Positions 45,758 through 60,700 of a DNA stretch of 64,000 bases are shown in pieces. The notes beneath the pieces are model-generated. The model was not told where the DNA came from. It saw nothing but the letters and a program-made list of their open reading frames with translations, and did no database searches. Origin of the DNA: Hymenolepis diminuta (Eukaryota; Platyhelminthes; Cestoda; Cyclophyllidea; Hymenolepididae); assembly GCA_900708905.1 (NCBI GenBank), contig CAADRB010000037.1, positions 741,188 through 805,187 of the forward strand. Reading direction: 5' to 3'. Made by a program: the position numbers and the translations under genes. Within the stretch, counting starts at the first letter, position 1; each line of letters starts with the position of its first letter.

Positions 45758-48700
45758 ATGCAAGAACACCATGCAAGTGGAAGTGCCATCTCTCCAAAGC
45801 ACCCAGTCGGCAAAAGACCAATCCGAGTTCGTGTCCTTTTACTTGACGGGCATCTGGAAAATTTTATATTGTCTGCAAGTTTGAATATTCAATCCTATGT
45901 CCCTACGATGCTCTGTTTAATTCAAATTATATGAACTCTTTCTCACTATAGCCGCGATGTCCCGGTCAAGAGTTCTTCGACTTAGTTGTACAGTTATTAC
46001 AGCTTGAAGACACAGATTACTTCGATTTGGAATATGAAGATAGTATGGGAAACAGGGTAATGTTCTAAATTTTATACAGAATTTCATCATCTCTTGTCGT
46101 TTAATCATTTATTGTTCCAAAGTGAAGTTTCATTACACATTTACTTTAGTGTTGGTTAGACCATTTTAAACCTATCTACAAACCCGTCTCACAAATGTTG
46201 CGAAAACCAGCTCAATTTTCTTTCAAAGTGAAGTTTTACACAACACATCTTGATCTTCTGACGAACAAGTTAACAAGGTTAGTTTTACACCTTTAGAAAC
46301 TTTATGATATGCCATAGAATCACATTCGGAAATTTTAATGATTTAAGATCTTTAATTTCATTTTCTGATTAGACGCTGATCGTAGCGGTTAACGGACATT
46401 TAGTTGAAGTCAGAGATTATAGATGCAATGGACATGTGTTGGATATTATTTGAGGAAAAAAGGGCGACAAAAGTAGTCCAAAATTCACTAAAATTAGCCG
46501 AAGTTTGATGAGGTCAAATAATGATTTTCATTTGTCTTGAAGCTCTGTCTACCTTCTTATAAATTTGAAAACACCTTGTCACGAACTGATCATAATTGCT
46601 CATGAATTGTACCTCCTGCACAAGCTTTCTGTTTATAATAGATGCGTCTCCTATTCAGATCAACTTTAACCTCCGGTTTTGCTGTTTTCAGGTACCTTTA
46701 AATTTGCAGTTATTTCACTCATTCTTTAAATTCTTTTCAGGCGACTATTCGCATTGCAAGTAAAGAAGGACTTAATTGACGGCGAATTGAATTGTGGTGA
46801 AAATACCGCTGCTTTGCTTACGGCCTTCATTCTACAAGGTGTGATTCTATTATATTTATTGATTTCCCCCATTTTTCCCCTATTCTGATCCCCAAATTTG
46901 AAAGTTTCTTCTATTTCATAAATTTTAATTTGCGAAAGAAAATAAATGCTCGCTGTTGTCACCACTGTGAAACTGTGATAAGCTGATTAAAATAGGTTTC
47001 GCTTTCAACGAAGATCTACCCCAACGATTTCTGCTATCAGCTTTGTTAGCCTGTGGTAGGCTGCCTTTAAACCCCTCTCTCCCTCCCTCCTTCCCTCCCT
47101 CAAATCCTAAGTTGCGTGCTACAAGATTGAAAATATTCCCTGAAAGACGGTCGCACTTTAAAAATTCGGTAATGTTTAAACTTACTCCGAAGCCATTCAT
47201 TCTGATATCAACACCAGAGTTTCAAATACTCTGCTATATCGCCACATGCTTACCAGGAACCACATATTCACTATCATGTCAACATAATTTTTAATCTCAT
47301 TATTAATTCAATTAATGTTTTAATTTTTATTCATGTTAATGCTTTTGGTTCTATGACTTACGCCTTATGACAACAATATGTTTATTTAGAAATTAAAACG
47401 AACATTTTCCTCCGCATCTATCATATTTAGATTGATAGAATGGAAATGTATTTTATCATTCTCCAAGTTGACAATTAATTAATTAGTAGTCTTCAGAGAT
47501 TTGGTAGACTTTGAACAACTTTTGTTCTTTTTCTCTGAACATCTTTTTTATAATTTAAACTAATCTGATAATAATTAATGTATTTTTTATATCAGAGGAT
47601 CTCATAACTAACGAAATGAAAAGACACACTGTCATAGTGTCTGTAAAAGCGAAACACAGGGATTTAGGAATTGCAGATTTCTGAAAGTCGCCAGATCTTT
47701 TGTTTGCAAAGTTAGGAGGGAGCTACTAAATAAAGGCAATGGAGATGAGTTGACCGCCACGAGGAAGAGAAAAGAGCATTGCCAACGCTCTGCTGACTCA
47801 CTCAGAACACCTGAGTTTGTGAGAAGAATGCATGGCATGGCATGATGGATGAAAATCGTGGAAGTCAATGAGCGAAGTCTTGTCAAAACTTTTCAGGTGT
47901 CTGTAGGAACAACAATAAATAAGGAATGTTATTCATCAAGACCTCGGATACAAATCATAAGTTCTTAGACGAGGTAGCCAGTTTATGTGGACAAAAACAA
48001 TTCAAGGGAATCATTGCGTGCAAAAAGGCTCTTATACAAACTGAAGCGCCCAGGAGAAGAGGAGCGTCTTCGGTTTTCCTTCGATGAGAAAAGCTTCTGC
48101 AGGCGGACCTCACTGAAGTTCCAACTGTTATGCATGCACACTAAGTTACCAATAACAGTGTTGGTTTTCGGTATTGTTAGCAGTGAGGAAGGAACACATC
48201 ATGACTCCTCAATTTTTCCCACATGGCCTTAGAATCAATGCAGATGCAAATGCCCATGTGAAGACTCTTCAAATCATTGTTGTTAAGCTCTCTCGGATAG
48301 ACAGTGCAGTCGATGAAGGAAGACCCTGTGTCTTCCGAAAAGATTCGGCTCCATCTAATAAAGCTCTCAGAACCCAGGATTGGATGGGCGCGAATTTTCA
48401 TCATGTTACATCAAACAGACTCACCAGACCTTAATACTTTAGATTTTTACGTGTGAGACAGGGTAGGGCATAGTTGAAAATGAAGTTAATAAGCATCCTC
48501 ATAACACCAAATCCTCTGTCTCTCTCTCTCCGATGAAAGCAAAAGCTCGAGCAACGGAAGACATGAATAAGGACCACCGATGAAAGCTGCAGTCAGTCAC
48601 TTTTGGACTCGAATCGAGTGGGTGATAGAAGCCGAAGGAGGATATATAGAATAAACTTTAAGTTAATAGATATTATATTTATTTTCTTTGTTACAAGGAA

Positions 48701-51700
48701 GTGGAAGTTTCAACCATGAAGAGTTTTATTTTCTGTTTTTCTGAAAGTGTGTAAAGTGCCCTCAGATGCCTTAAACACTCTTTACATTCACTAGGACAGC
48801 ATGCAACTAGTTAACTGTCAAATGTATGGGCAATAGTACCACTATTCATAAGTGGAACACAAATGGGAAAAATGAATAAGCATCCAAATCCTTTAAGGTC
48901 ACTACAATCGGCTTTATATTTGTAGTGAGGATAGACTAATATTTATGTCTTATAATCCACGTCTAACCACTGTATCCACACTGCATAACACTAATCTTCC
49001 CTTATCTTTGCCTTAGGTCAATTCCCATTTTCCGTCAACTTCACTTCAACAATTCCCTAGTACTGTATTGGCTTTCGTTTTCATTAACATGCTTGAATCT
49101 TCTATTTCAGCTGAACTGGGGGACCGTGAAGAAGAGGATAGGCGAATTTTGACATACCTGGAGAACATAAGGCTGAGCAAACAGTACTCTCCTGCATTCC
49201 TCTCAAAAGTAGTGGATTTGCATAGCAATTTAGAGTAAGTTGGCCATTCATTAATTCCGTGCCCATACCTGCAGATGGGATGTACCAGCATTAAGTAGAA
49301 TAGGGGCGTTTAATCGAGGCAAAATCAAGAGAACTAAACTCTGGCCATATGTGGTTAATGGAAAGTGGTCGGGATCACTAGAGGATAGCACAAGTCGCAG
49401 CAATATAATGCAGCTTTTAAAGCGAAAATAAATCATTCCGTGTACCACAATCCAAATACGAACCTCCATTAGACGACTGTTTATTATAACACTTGGTGTC
49501 ATTTTAAGGGATTAAAATTGGATTAATAATCATAAACTGTCCTTGGTGAGATTTAAAATTTTTTCGAAGAGTAAGGAGAGTGGTATTCAGCCGTCAAGCA
49601 TATTTCCCGCCTTTACTGTTTACAGTTATCTATCTTTTGAGTTGTGGCTTTATTGTCCGCTACTAACTGTTACCACTTATGACTTTCGGACAAACAATGA
49701 ACTTATGTAAATGACGCGAGAAAACAGTGATAACGAAAACAATCTTAAGAGGTAAATCAGAGTTGGAGATCCTCGAAACCAAAACCCTGTGGATGGTTTG
49801 AAAAATTACATGTCTAACAGATGTAATATGTATTATTACAATAGCCAAAATAGTCCCTCCTTCTCAACTTTCGTTTTCACTAATTGGAACGAATGGCCAT
49901 AAGTATGACCACTTATCAACCACTTTGTATCATTTTTTGTTTCGTATAATCTAATATTATTTCGTGTTTTTTTTCAGGGGTATGTCGGAAGGAGAGGCTT
50001 ATTATCGCCTTTTGGATGCAGCGCGAAAATTGGAGTTCTACGGCCTTAAACTACATCCAGCCAGGGTAATGCCTCTTTAACTCTCCATTTTTTATATCCA
50101 TTCGGTACCTCTTACTGTAAGACTCGTTAATTTTGTGCGTCTGCTCAGAGGAAGCGACTTCCAATTTGAGCTTAATTCTACTGAGCTAGTCAAATAAGGT
50201 ATTTTTCCAAGATTTTATATTGAATTTGCTAGCGCTTCGAAAGGCAACTTACTCCATGATTGCAAAGCACATTTTTATTAAAAATGAAGATAAATTATTT
50301 AATAATTTATTAATATTTCATGAAAGGTGGAAAGTGAAAAGCACACAGAGCACAAGGTTTTATCTGAAATTCGCTTTATAATTAAGTCAACCTGGATAGA
50401 ATGGTATCATGGAGCCTTCCTGCTTAGAGGCTTGAATTAAAACACCCTCTATATTAGCCACACTTAACCACTGCAGTCGCCCACTCCACTCACTGGGTGT
50501 CTCCCGACGGGAACCGAACCCGGGACCTCTGATATGTCAAAGTACGACACTAACGCAGTTCTCTAACAACAAATAGGTGCCCGCAGTATAGAACTTGTGA
50601 CCTTCAAATTTCTAATGTAATTTCTCGACGTTCTTTGCATCTATCTGATTATATACTTCCATAATGATCCATCGACGTAACTTCACTAGAACAACTGGTT
50701 TCCGAACACCATAGCGTGCTGTTAACTTGGCACATTTTCGATCATTTAAACGTCTGGGGAGTCACTTTTCAGTCAACTTATATAAATTCTTAAGTCCGCA
50801 CCTGGAATTTATCCACTTTTGTGAAGAAATGTTCATTCACAAGCACAGTGATTCATTTTTCAGTAGCCATTCTGAGTGGGTAACAGCTCTCATCGTGATA
50901 CCTCTATTAGCCTATTCAATTAGTTATTCCAACCTACTATGCGCCAATGGGTATCAAATCTGTGTCCTCTAATTTGAAAGATACGCAGCTCAAAATGCGT
51001 CCGGGAACCACTGAATATATTTTAACAGAAGATTAACAATACAGAAAATCAAAAATGCATTTTTTACGAGACAGCTTCCAATGCAAGTATCCAAACTATT
51101 TTCCCCGTTTTCTTTTTTTCGTGAGGTTCGTGGGCGAAAGCCTAACAAGTTTCTTTATAGGACTTGAATGCTTTCTAAAATATAGACTTTTCAGTTTATT
51201 TAACAAGTTATTTCTTTTCTAAACTATTTTTTACTATAAAATCAATACGAAACATAATAATGAGATGGCTGATAAGGGAAATAACTTGGTCCCAACTGCA
51301 TTCTTTGGCCCTCTGTCTGCTCAGATAAACGCATTCTTTTCAAGTTAAATGGGAGAGGAGTTCACGTGCATAGGCGATTTCAAAAACGACTACTTTAGCT
51401 TGTCATTTCTCCACACTACCCATTGAGTGGGATTCTTCTATTCCTCCCTCACCCTCTTTCCCACACAACCACTCCCTCTTTCCAACAAAATCTGTTATTT
51501 GTTACATCGCCTTGGGAATTAGCGGGTTAAATTGCAACAATGTGTATAAACGCCTGGAGATTTTCACTCGCGATAACCAATCACATTTCACTATTACCTT
51601 TTATCCCAAAACTCATCTTCATCTCAAGGATGAAATAAACTGTGGGAGTTAACGAACGTCACTCCCCCAAAAGCATGGAGCACAAAGAGTTGCGTAGGTC

Positions 51701-54700
51701 AAAGCGTATTGATTAAACAATTAGGATTCGCGAAAGGGAAGAGGGAGAGAGGATATGAGAGGAAAGTGTACGAATAGATAAATTTCAAGCATGCATCTGA
51801 GTGGAAATATAAAGTTAGTTTATATGAGTCACTTGTGCAAAGACGCGAGAGATATGAGCGCAGACGTACTTATAAATGGAACGGGACAGTTATAGAAAAG
51901 AGGAGAATTGGCAAACCCGTCTAGACATGATAGTGATTTGAGTCGTAGGGGGCATAAAGCCGAAAAACAACGTATGTTCAGGAAAACTGCAACTAGAGCA
52001 ATTTTGACAAATACATAGAGAGTCATCTCTCAGTCTCTTCCCAGCTTTTAGGTACGTAAAGACGACACACATTTCCGGCTGTCAGTTGTTCCATGTGCAA
52101 CTGTCTTGTTCAAGCCAAATTTCCCCTCTTCGGGAGTTTGTAATACTATGGCGAAGGAGACCGAATCTTGCATATCACAGCAAAATGAAATATTGGCGAC
52201 ATGGTAACCACAAAAATGAATTTAGTAGGTGAATGCTGGACAGTTAATCGAAATGTTGTGAATAAAAAGTAATCAATGGAGAATGGGATACACGGAAATT
52301 CAAAAGAGGGTCGTTTTAGAGTTATGAAGAGCTGGTAATTAATAGTGAATGGAAAATATATGGATTTGAGAGGTAACAGAGTAAGAAATTGTTCAGTTGC
52401 TTTATCTTCGAGTTGATCGTTGCACTCATTTCGATGCATTTCTTAGGTTGTCTGTTTCTTGCCGTATTTTGACAGCATATTGATGCAAATTAATCGAGAC
52501 ATCTGAAAAATTCCTGTTGTCTACAATGTTTTCTGAGACGCTGTTTCTTCACTCTTCGTTTAGAGTTGGAATCACTATCGATGAACGGAAGTTCTTTAGA
52601 GTACTCTCGATTATAAGTATGGAATTGTTCTGTATCAAGTTCTGTTTCTGGAATGATTATTGTACATGAAGAATTATCGCTGTCTGTTTGAGGAGATCCG
52701 CCTCTGAATTATCCCTCTCTTATGATTGTGGTCTCTAGCGTCTCCACACATTAGCTGGTTGCTAGATTTTAGTTTTGGCTCCTCCATGAGCTCCAAGATA
52801 GCAAACTTGAGGTTGCCGTAAGGTGCCGTGGACGGTTTTTCGAGAATGTCATACACAGACTTGGCATCTTCCGTTATTAGACCACTGGGAAGGTAGGTAA
52901 ATTGCACTTGCTGGTTGATAATTTCGAGATTGTGAAACTGTGCCCCGAGGAAAAAGAAACTCTCTGGAATATAATGTTTAGTGAGGATGGGAGTAATGGA
53001 GTCGTTTACCATTGTAGGTCAGAAAGTTATGAGATCTCGTCGTGTCACCAGTCAGCAAAAGAGTGAAGGGAATTAGAGGATAGGATTTTTTTTCTGTTTA
53101 AGCCGCTGTCATTTCGATGAACGAGGCCAGTGTTATCTAGTGTGACAAAGGTTCTGAGTTCAAAACCGGTGAGTAATAGAACGGTTTAGTTAGTATATTG
53201 AATATGCTATCCATAGTTGGATATTTATATACTCTGATGGGTGAGACTGACCTAAACACAACGAATATATCCTTGCAAGATTATATTAAATCGAATGAAG
53301 TTGTCTGCAACAAAATCACGTATAGAAGTGTGTCGTTTTAACCCCACATCGAATTACCGAGAAAACGAAGGTGGTAGATGTAACCAATGGGAATCGAGCA
53401 TGACACATAGGTAAGCAGATAAGTGAGCAGGTTAAACTGATACAAATTTAATATCTCTTAATGTATGACGTGCAAAATCAATTGACCAATAGTTTCGTCG
53501 GAAGAAAGCCATATCTTGTGAGGACATGTAAAAAGTGCCAAGTCATCGACTTTCCATGTTTTGCAAGTATCATTTCCATAAGATAATTATTTATTAGTAA
53601 TATATGCAGAATATAAGTATATATTAGAAGAGAACGGAAAAAAGGCTTGGGCTTTCGTAACTGGTTAGCTGAAGAGTGGGTTAGTAGAAGAGCAGAGTTA
53701 GAAAACCAGTAAACAGGTTAAAGGCAACAGAATGAGTCATGGGCAGGAGTTGGTCTCAATTTTTAGAAAAAGTAGCGGGTGAATGTAGGTGGGAAACAAG
53801 GTAACTATATGCATAGAGCGGCACGAGCGGTGAGCCTACGAAGGATTCCGTGCACCCTTCGATATATTTTCCCATAAAATATGCTTATTTAGATAGAAGC
53901 CAAAGTGCGAACGAAAGAAGATGTTGTGAAACACTGTTCAATAATACTGATATGCTTTAGCACTTGCTTGCCTTTCAGGAGAATGGAGGGATTACGCTCA
54001 ATCTGGGGGTCACTCACGCAGGACTCTTTCTTTATCAGGGCAAAACCAAGCTGAACCACTTCTCTTGGTCCAAGATTCGCAAACTCAGCTTCAAACGCAC
54101 AAAATTCCTCATCAAACTGCACCCTGGAATAGAGGTAGATCTTTTACCATTTTCCCTTACTACTTAGAGTGCGAAATTGTTAGTTTAAATTGTTTTTTTG
54201 GTTGCAACTACCCAAGGACCAAATATAGACTGCAGTTTACTTTACTTTCTAGTAAAGTTAGGGTACACGCGTTTGAAGAAATGCAAAATCTTACTAAAGT
54301 GTATGCTTTCCTTATATAAATCAAATCATCCATGTTTTTTTCCGAAATCAATGCTTTTAAGTGTACAATTTTTTGAGGAAGAGACTGGTAAAGGAAATCC
54401 TGACCTAATCGGATTAGATCGCACGTATTGGTTTGGAAACCGTATCATCTTTATAAAAATCGATGATTGCCCTTGTTCATTTTGAGATTACTTCATTTTT
54501 TTAGGAAGCAAGTCATATGTCATAGGTTATCAAAAACATAAAGAAGCAAAAATTTACCGTTAAATTAAATTAGTGGTTGATGGTAATGACAACCTTCTTT
54601 AAAATCCCATCGGTCGTCTGCCCTTGAAAGATATGATTAAACCTTTTTATCCCAAATGGTATAGAGATTGAAATTTCCATATAAAGCTATTCAAGTTTAG

Positions 54701-57700
54701 GTGTATTAAAACAAAAAGGAGAGGTGGGCAATGATTGTTTTCGACTGCGTTCCAACAAATCGGAACCGCCTTTTTAAGGGCGCAATTAAGAAAATACAAA
54801 TCATTCATAATAATTGACATTCAATGCATCTGTCATCCAACCGACTTCAAAACACACCTTTGACTGACATGAGTGCTAGCACATTTCTCAAGCGAATAGG
54901 ATCTCAAGGATGAAATGATACACCAATAGCAACGGAGGATCTCACCATTTCAAGAGAAGGTAATCAAACTCCACTTCTCTTTTTAAATGTATTAGTGAAA
55001 GCTTTGCACATTTCTGTCTAAATCAATTTTGATACGATTATTAACTGATAATTTTTATTATTAAATGGACTGAATAAGCCTTCTCTAACCTGTCCCTTAT
55101 TGTAAACCTTGTGCTTCGTTCATGTCATAAGTGGATATTCCAGATTTGAAAATCCTCATATTCATATCTAATGGAAAGATGAGCGAATTCTAGTTTCCTC
55201 AAAATATCTTCCCACTAGTAAATAAACATTTTCAAAATTCGTTTGCGACTTTATCCAAAATAGCTCGATGCGACTTACTGTACCCTTCGCGGCACTTTTA
55301 TTCCACTTTATAACACAGGGAGATCATATAATATTTTAAATTTCTTCGGTTTTATTTACTATTAGGTCTTTTTTGTAAAGTGTAGTGCGCTTTTTATCTC
55401 CTTGCGTTTCGGACCACTATAGCCCTTCGGGAAAGATACCGTAGAATTCAACTTCGACACTCGCGATGCTTGCAAGAACTTTTGGAAGAAGTGTCTGGAA
55501 CACCACGCCTTCTTCCGGTCTCGAGAGATCCGTGGAGAGGCGGGGGCTGGGGGAGGAGGACTAGGAGGATTCGGCGCAGGAATCTGGATGTCTTCAGCAC
55601 CATCGGCTCATCCGTACGCCTCTCAACCGAGTCTCCGTTTTGCTGAGGAGTTGGGACACAAGGCTAGTGCTTCCGCCGAGAGAAGTAGTTATGGTAGTGG
55701 GAACGGTGGTGGCGATGGTGTATACAGACTCAGTCGCAGTGCTAGTCTCAAAAGTTCTAATCGTAATCAGGGACTTTTTAGCAAGGGATCATCTTATCGG
55801 TAAGTGATACTGGGGAGGTAAAAGTCAAAGTCTATATATTTTAGGCTGATCTTAAGATGGTTAATGACCTGCTCTTAATTTTGCTTCCGAATTGGTGGAT
55901 AGAGTTCTCAATTATTCATTAAAAAGGACTTATGATCTAGTTAAACCCTGTTATTAATTTCTGGAGAGTTCAATCGTCCTTTTAATCGGAATTTTATTCT
56001 GGCTCTAAGTTGCTAGTTGGAGTAAATACATTTTCTTTGACTCCACTTGTCAAATCATTAATAATGAAAACCGATTGAGTTTCCTATAGAATACAATAAT
56101 TATATAATGAAATTTCCAGAGGATGGTTCTCGTATAATTACCTCTAAATGTCATAATTTTATAGTAGTTTGATATCTCTCGCCACACTTAGCACAGAGAA
56201 TTGAATAAAACAAAGAGCAGAAACCATTTATATAGCCCAAGTTAATTCTCAGCTCGCATAAGACTGTGAGGTGAAAGAAAATAAATCAAGATGGGTTGGT
56301 AGGCTATTCATCTTTATGGATCTTATCGAATTTTTATTGACAACACTGAAGAATGTTTATAAATACATGAGGACAGATTTGTAGGGGTAGCAACTAGAGC
56401 TGACAATTAACAATGGCAATCGACAACTCTAAAAGTAGAACACAAGAGTTGCGTAGACTAACGTTTTATTGGACAATCCACGATGAGCATTCGAGAAAGA
56501 TAGCGAGCGGTGAGGAGGGGGAGAGAAAGAGGGTAGGAAAAGGTAATTGTTTTGGTCCCCCACCCCCACCGTGTTGATATAGCAAGGGTTTTTATATAGT
56601 TTCAAGGACAAAGGGTAGAAATAGAATAAACAGATGGGAATGGTTTCGAACACAGCTGTGGGTTTGAGCCACGTTCACTGGGGATACATTTAATTCGCTT
56701 ATCTCACTAATTAAAATAAACAACTTGAGGACACTATGAATCTATGTGGAAACTTGAGGTCACCGCAGGATTAAGCGTCACTGTGAGGACGAGATAAGTT
56801 AGGGTCCAGGACTTAGTAATGACTTAGATAAGAATTTTGAAATGCGTAGTGATTCATCCCTCGAATTCTACAAACTGTGGTGTGTTTTCCAAACGCTGTA
56901 TCCTATGCTAACAAACTTATATTTATGTAAACGCAATTGCCATGCCTTTTACTTTGGACTAAGTAATGTCCCCGATCCGCAATGTCTTGCTGCTCCCCCT
57001 AAATGACTAATGACCCACTTAGACGTGGTTATGTGAACCAGTGTTTCGTGATGTGCACTTCAGTGCGGACGTACTTTACTTAGGGGTATAATGAGCAATA
57101 TGAGCTATAGAAAGGAGGTAAAGTAAAGTGAGTCGGTATAATTGAAGTAATATACAACCTCAATTCGTTGTCAAAACTCTTATTGGAATATGTCCACTTG
57201 TCTGGAATTTCAGATTTTTTCTTCATAAGAGTTAATTCAACAAGCAGAAGAAATGACCTTGACGAGATTCTATTGTTTGTTTACAGAGAAGCGATTGCTT
57301 TTTAAATAATAGGCTTTCGAATAAGAAATCAATTAAGCACTGATCCAAGGTAAAAATATTTATTTTGAACAATTTTATTTAATAAAATCTTCATCTTACA
57401 CGAACTATTGCACAGAGATTTCAGTTACCTTGTCGAACTTTCTATCTTCCTGTAAATGAACAAGTTTATTATTTATTCTACTACGTCTTTGCAACTACAC
57501 TGAGCCAGGAAGTTAAATAACAGGAAATCAACTTCCGTTGAATAAAAAACGTTTACTTGAACGGTTAAGTAATAAACGGGACTAATTGAGGGACTACACT
57601 ACCTAGGACCACTTCTATTTCAAGGATTACGAGTTCCATTCTCTTCAGTTATGAAAATAAACAACAAATTAGAACTGACCTATTTCTAGAGTATCTGATA

Positions 57701-60700
57701 ATGTTACCGTTACAGTATTCCAATATGCTCTTGAAGTAGTCCTTTTAATCAAAATGATGGTTAAAGGTTGCGTCAAGAATACAATTGGGTACGTATTTAT
57801 CAAAAGAGGTTTTTTGGATTGAAATGAAAGGTAAAATTTGAAAATCATATTCCTGAGACTGGGGAGACATTGGTTTCATTTGGCCTTCACTCTTTCCACT
57901 CACATATTTGAGGGTGTTCGATTCGAGCTTGAATTTGAAAGTTGTTGAATAGAAATTTCGGGAACAAGGTTTTGCATTAATATCTAACAAACCCTTTTTG
58001 AGAAAAAATGTGCAAGTTTGTAAAATTGATAGCATTATCTCTCCTATCTCTAGCTATAGAGCGGTTAGTTGATATAATCTCTAACTCTCATCATCTTGGA
58101 TTTTATAAACAACTTAAATTTTGGGTTAACTACAAAGTGAAAACACTTATTAGTGTCCTTTATTACTGCAGGTACTGTGGAAGAACTCAGCAACAATTGA
58201 TAGAAAGCTCATACAACTCCAGTGGAGAGACAATTTCTTCTGAAAAGTAAGTTAAACAAACGAATTCCGCCTAAGTTATATGAAAATTTCACAAACTTAA
58301 ATTTGTTTATTTGCACTATAGACGCTCAAGGTCAGTCGGTCGCCTGGGATCGGGGCAAAATATCAATCGATTCGGCTCTCCTCATCTGCGTCGAAGTGTA
58401 GCTCATATGGATGAGAAACGTGAAGGGGATCTTCCAAGTCTCCTTCAAAATCAACATACTCTATTTCGGGGAAGCAGTTCTAGCACTGTTGCTGCTGATT
58501 TTGGCCTTCCTACAACCAGTCTGCCAGATCATTACCAACTCCTCTTCCTCTCAACACCTATCAGAAAACCAATTTCAACTAGGTTAGTTTGAAATTTCTG
58601 ATAGAAAGGGACAGTATAGTTAAGAATGTTATTATATTACCTGAACGATGATGGACTTTGCTATGCCAAAATCACACCGTCCTGTTTATATCTTGGCCAC
58701 TATAAGAAAAAATGTTGAAATTATATGACCAAGGGTCCAAAGTAATCAACTGATCAATAAGTTCTGAATATCGTGGACAAGAATTCATTCAAAAATGTGG
58801 GGCACATCAGAACATGAAGTATCGAATTGTGCCCATCAGTTGAAAGCGTACAACCTGAATGCAAAAGTCAACTGGATTAATACTTCAATATCTGCTCGAT
58901 CGCCTCGGTGAACAATTTTACTATTCCAGATGGTTTCTCACGATTGGAAATTGCATTCTGTGCTTCGCTGTGAGGAATGATGATAAACATACGTGCATTC
59001 ATGAATAGCGATTTTTAAATATTTCTCTAATTCCACATCAAACCCACATCTCCGGGTATATCATTACTGTCTATTGCGGAGAGCTTATTTGTGAAGAGCT
59101 AATTTCCCTTAGACTTTGCCTTGGGGCATCTTTAACGTTTTCGTTTCACTGTCAAAGATCCTGTGTCTTTGACCCAATAAGGGTAACACTAGGCGCCCGA
59201 TATTGTCAATAACTGGATCAGTTTCACTTGACTAAATTGTCTGCAATCCCCTCTTGGCTCCTTCAAAATCACGCCAATGGTGCATCTCTAGCATAACTAT
59301 AATGGCCTCATTAACTTCAAATTAGCAAGTCTCTGGCTCCTTTCCCCTTTGCTCTCCGTGTATCATCAATCCAACAGGTATATAAACTTCAGGAGTTTGT
59401 TTGTTGTATGTAAATTAAACTATTGCATACAGCATCTTCATAAAAATGAACCACATTAAATCTTCACTGGTCCACCAACAGAAGTCGGAATTCTTTGCTA
59501 ATTTCTTCCGAGAAGTTATTTTCATGTTATCTCCACCTCACCTCGCTCAATTTCAAATGACTAATTTTCGTTTGTTTAAATGAAGAAGACAATCATCTGT
59601 CATTCAGTCAATCCATTAACTTAGCCATTAGCTTGCTGACAGGTTTAATTAAAATCAGTTTGTATCAAGTCATCTCTTCTCACTTACTACTACGGAAACG
59701 ATCTCATTAAACAAGACCATTAATATTCAATTAGCATCTGCTGATATCCGGGTGTTAACTGAATTTCTCGAGGGAGTTCCGGGGGGCAGTTTTTTAAAAT
59801 TTAAGCTTATTTTGCAGAGGCTGCAGTCAATTATATAATCTGAACTCAGATATTTGTTACATTATTTGATAATTTGGCTAAAAGTGTGTAAGCAAGCCTT
59901 TCTGGATAAATCGTGTATTTTTGACCTCGACGATACCATTGAGATTGCAGAAAAATTAGTTTCTTTCAAATCAGAGGAATTGGAAAAGATCTAGAAATGA
60001 AATATTTCACAGGAGTCGAACATGAGGATGAGAGGGCAACGGTAGGGTGACAATAACACCCTCATAAATTATCTACCCACAGACAGACTCCTTTGCCGTG
60101 TTGATGACTGTAAAGGGGGTGGTTATAAAATCCTATGAAATCGTTTCACCCAAATGTAGTTGAGACAGAAGGTAAATGGAGAAGGACATAAAAATCGACA
60201 TATCGTGATTTCGGACCAAGTTTAATACTCTTTTTCGCATCTCTTCAGTCCATGCTTGAACTATCTGCTTCACGTTTATAAAACTGTAAAATGATTTGTA
60301 TTCTCAAATCATTTTAATGTAGTTATTATCAGTGAAAGCTCTGCCAAACCTGTCAATTTCCTTTCTTAAATTCTTGGATCAGTTAACTTCTTTCCAGTGT
60401 TATTTATATTTTCATTATCCTATTTAAACAGGGATTTTCTTAACTCCGTTACCCCCTAATTTGCATTAGCTGGCATGCGTAAGTTTCACCAATCCCTTAT
60501 CCCTCTCTCGCCTATTGTTGTGATGCCTGTTGTTCAGTTTAATGTTGACACAATGGCAGAGCCAAGCTGGCTAAGCTCACAACCGCATGCGCGTTGTGCG
60601 TTGTGCTACCTTCCTGATCAATCATTAGCGTGTGTGGCTGTTTGGCCGGCCAGTCGCTGGTTTGTCTCCTTCACTTTTGTGGGTGTTTGTCCACGTGGGC

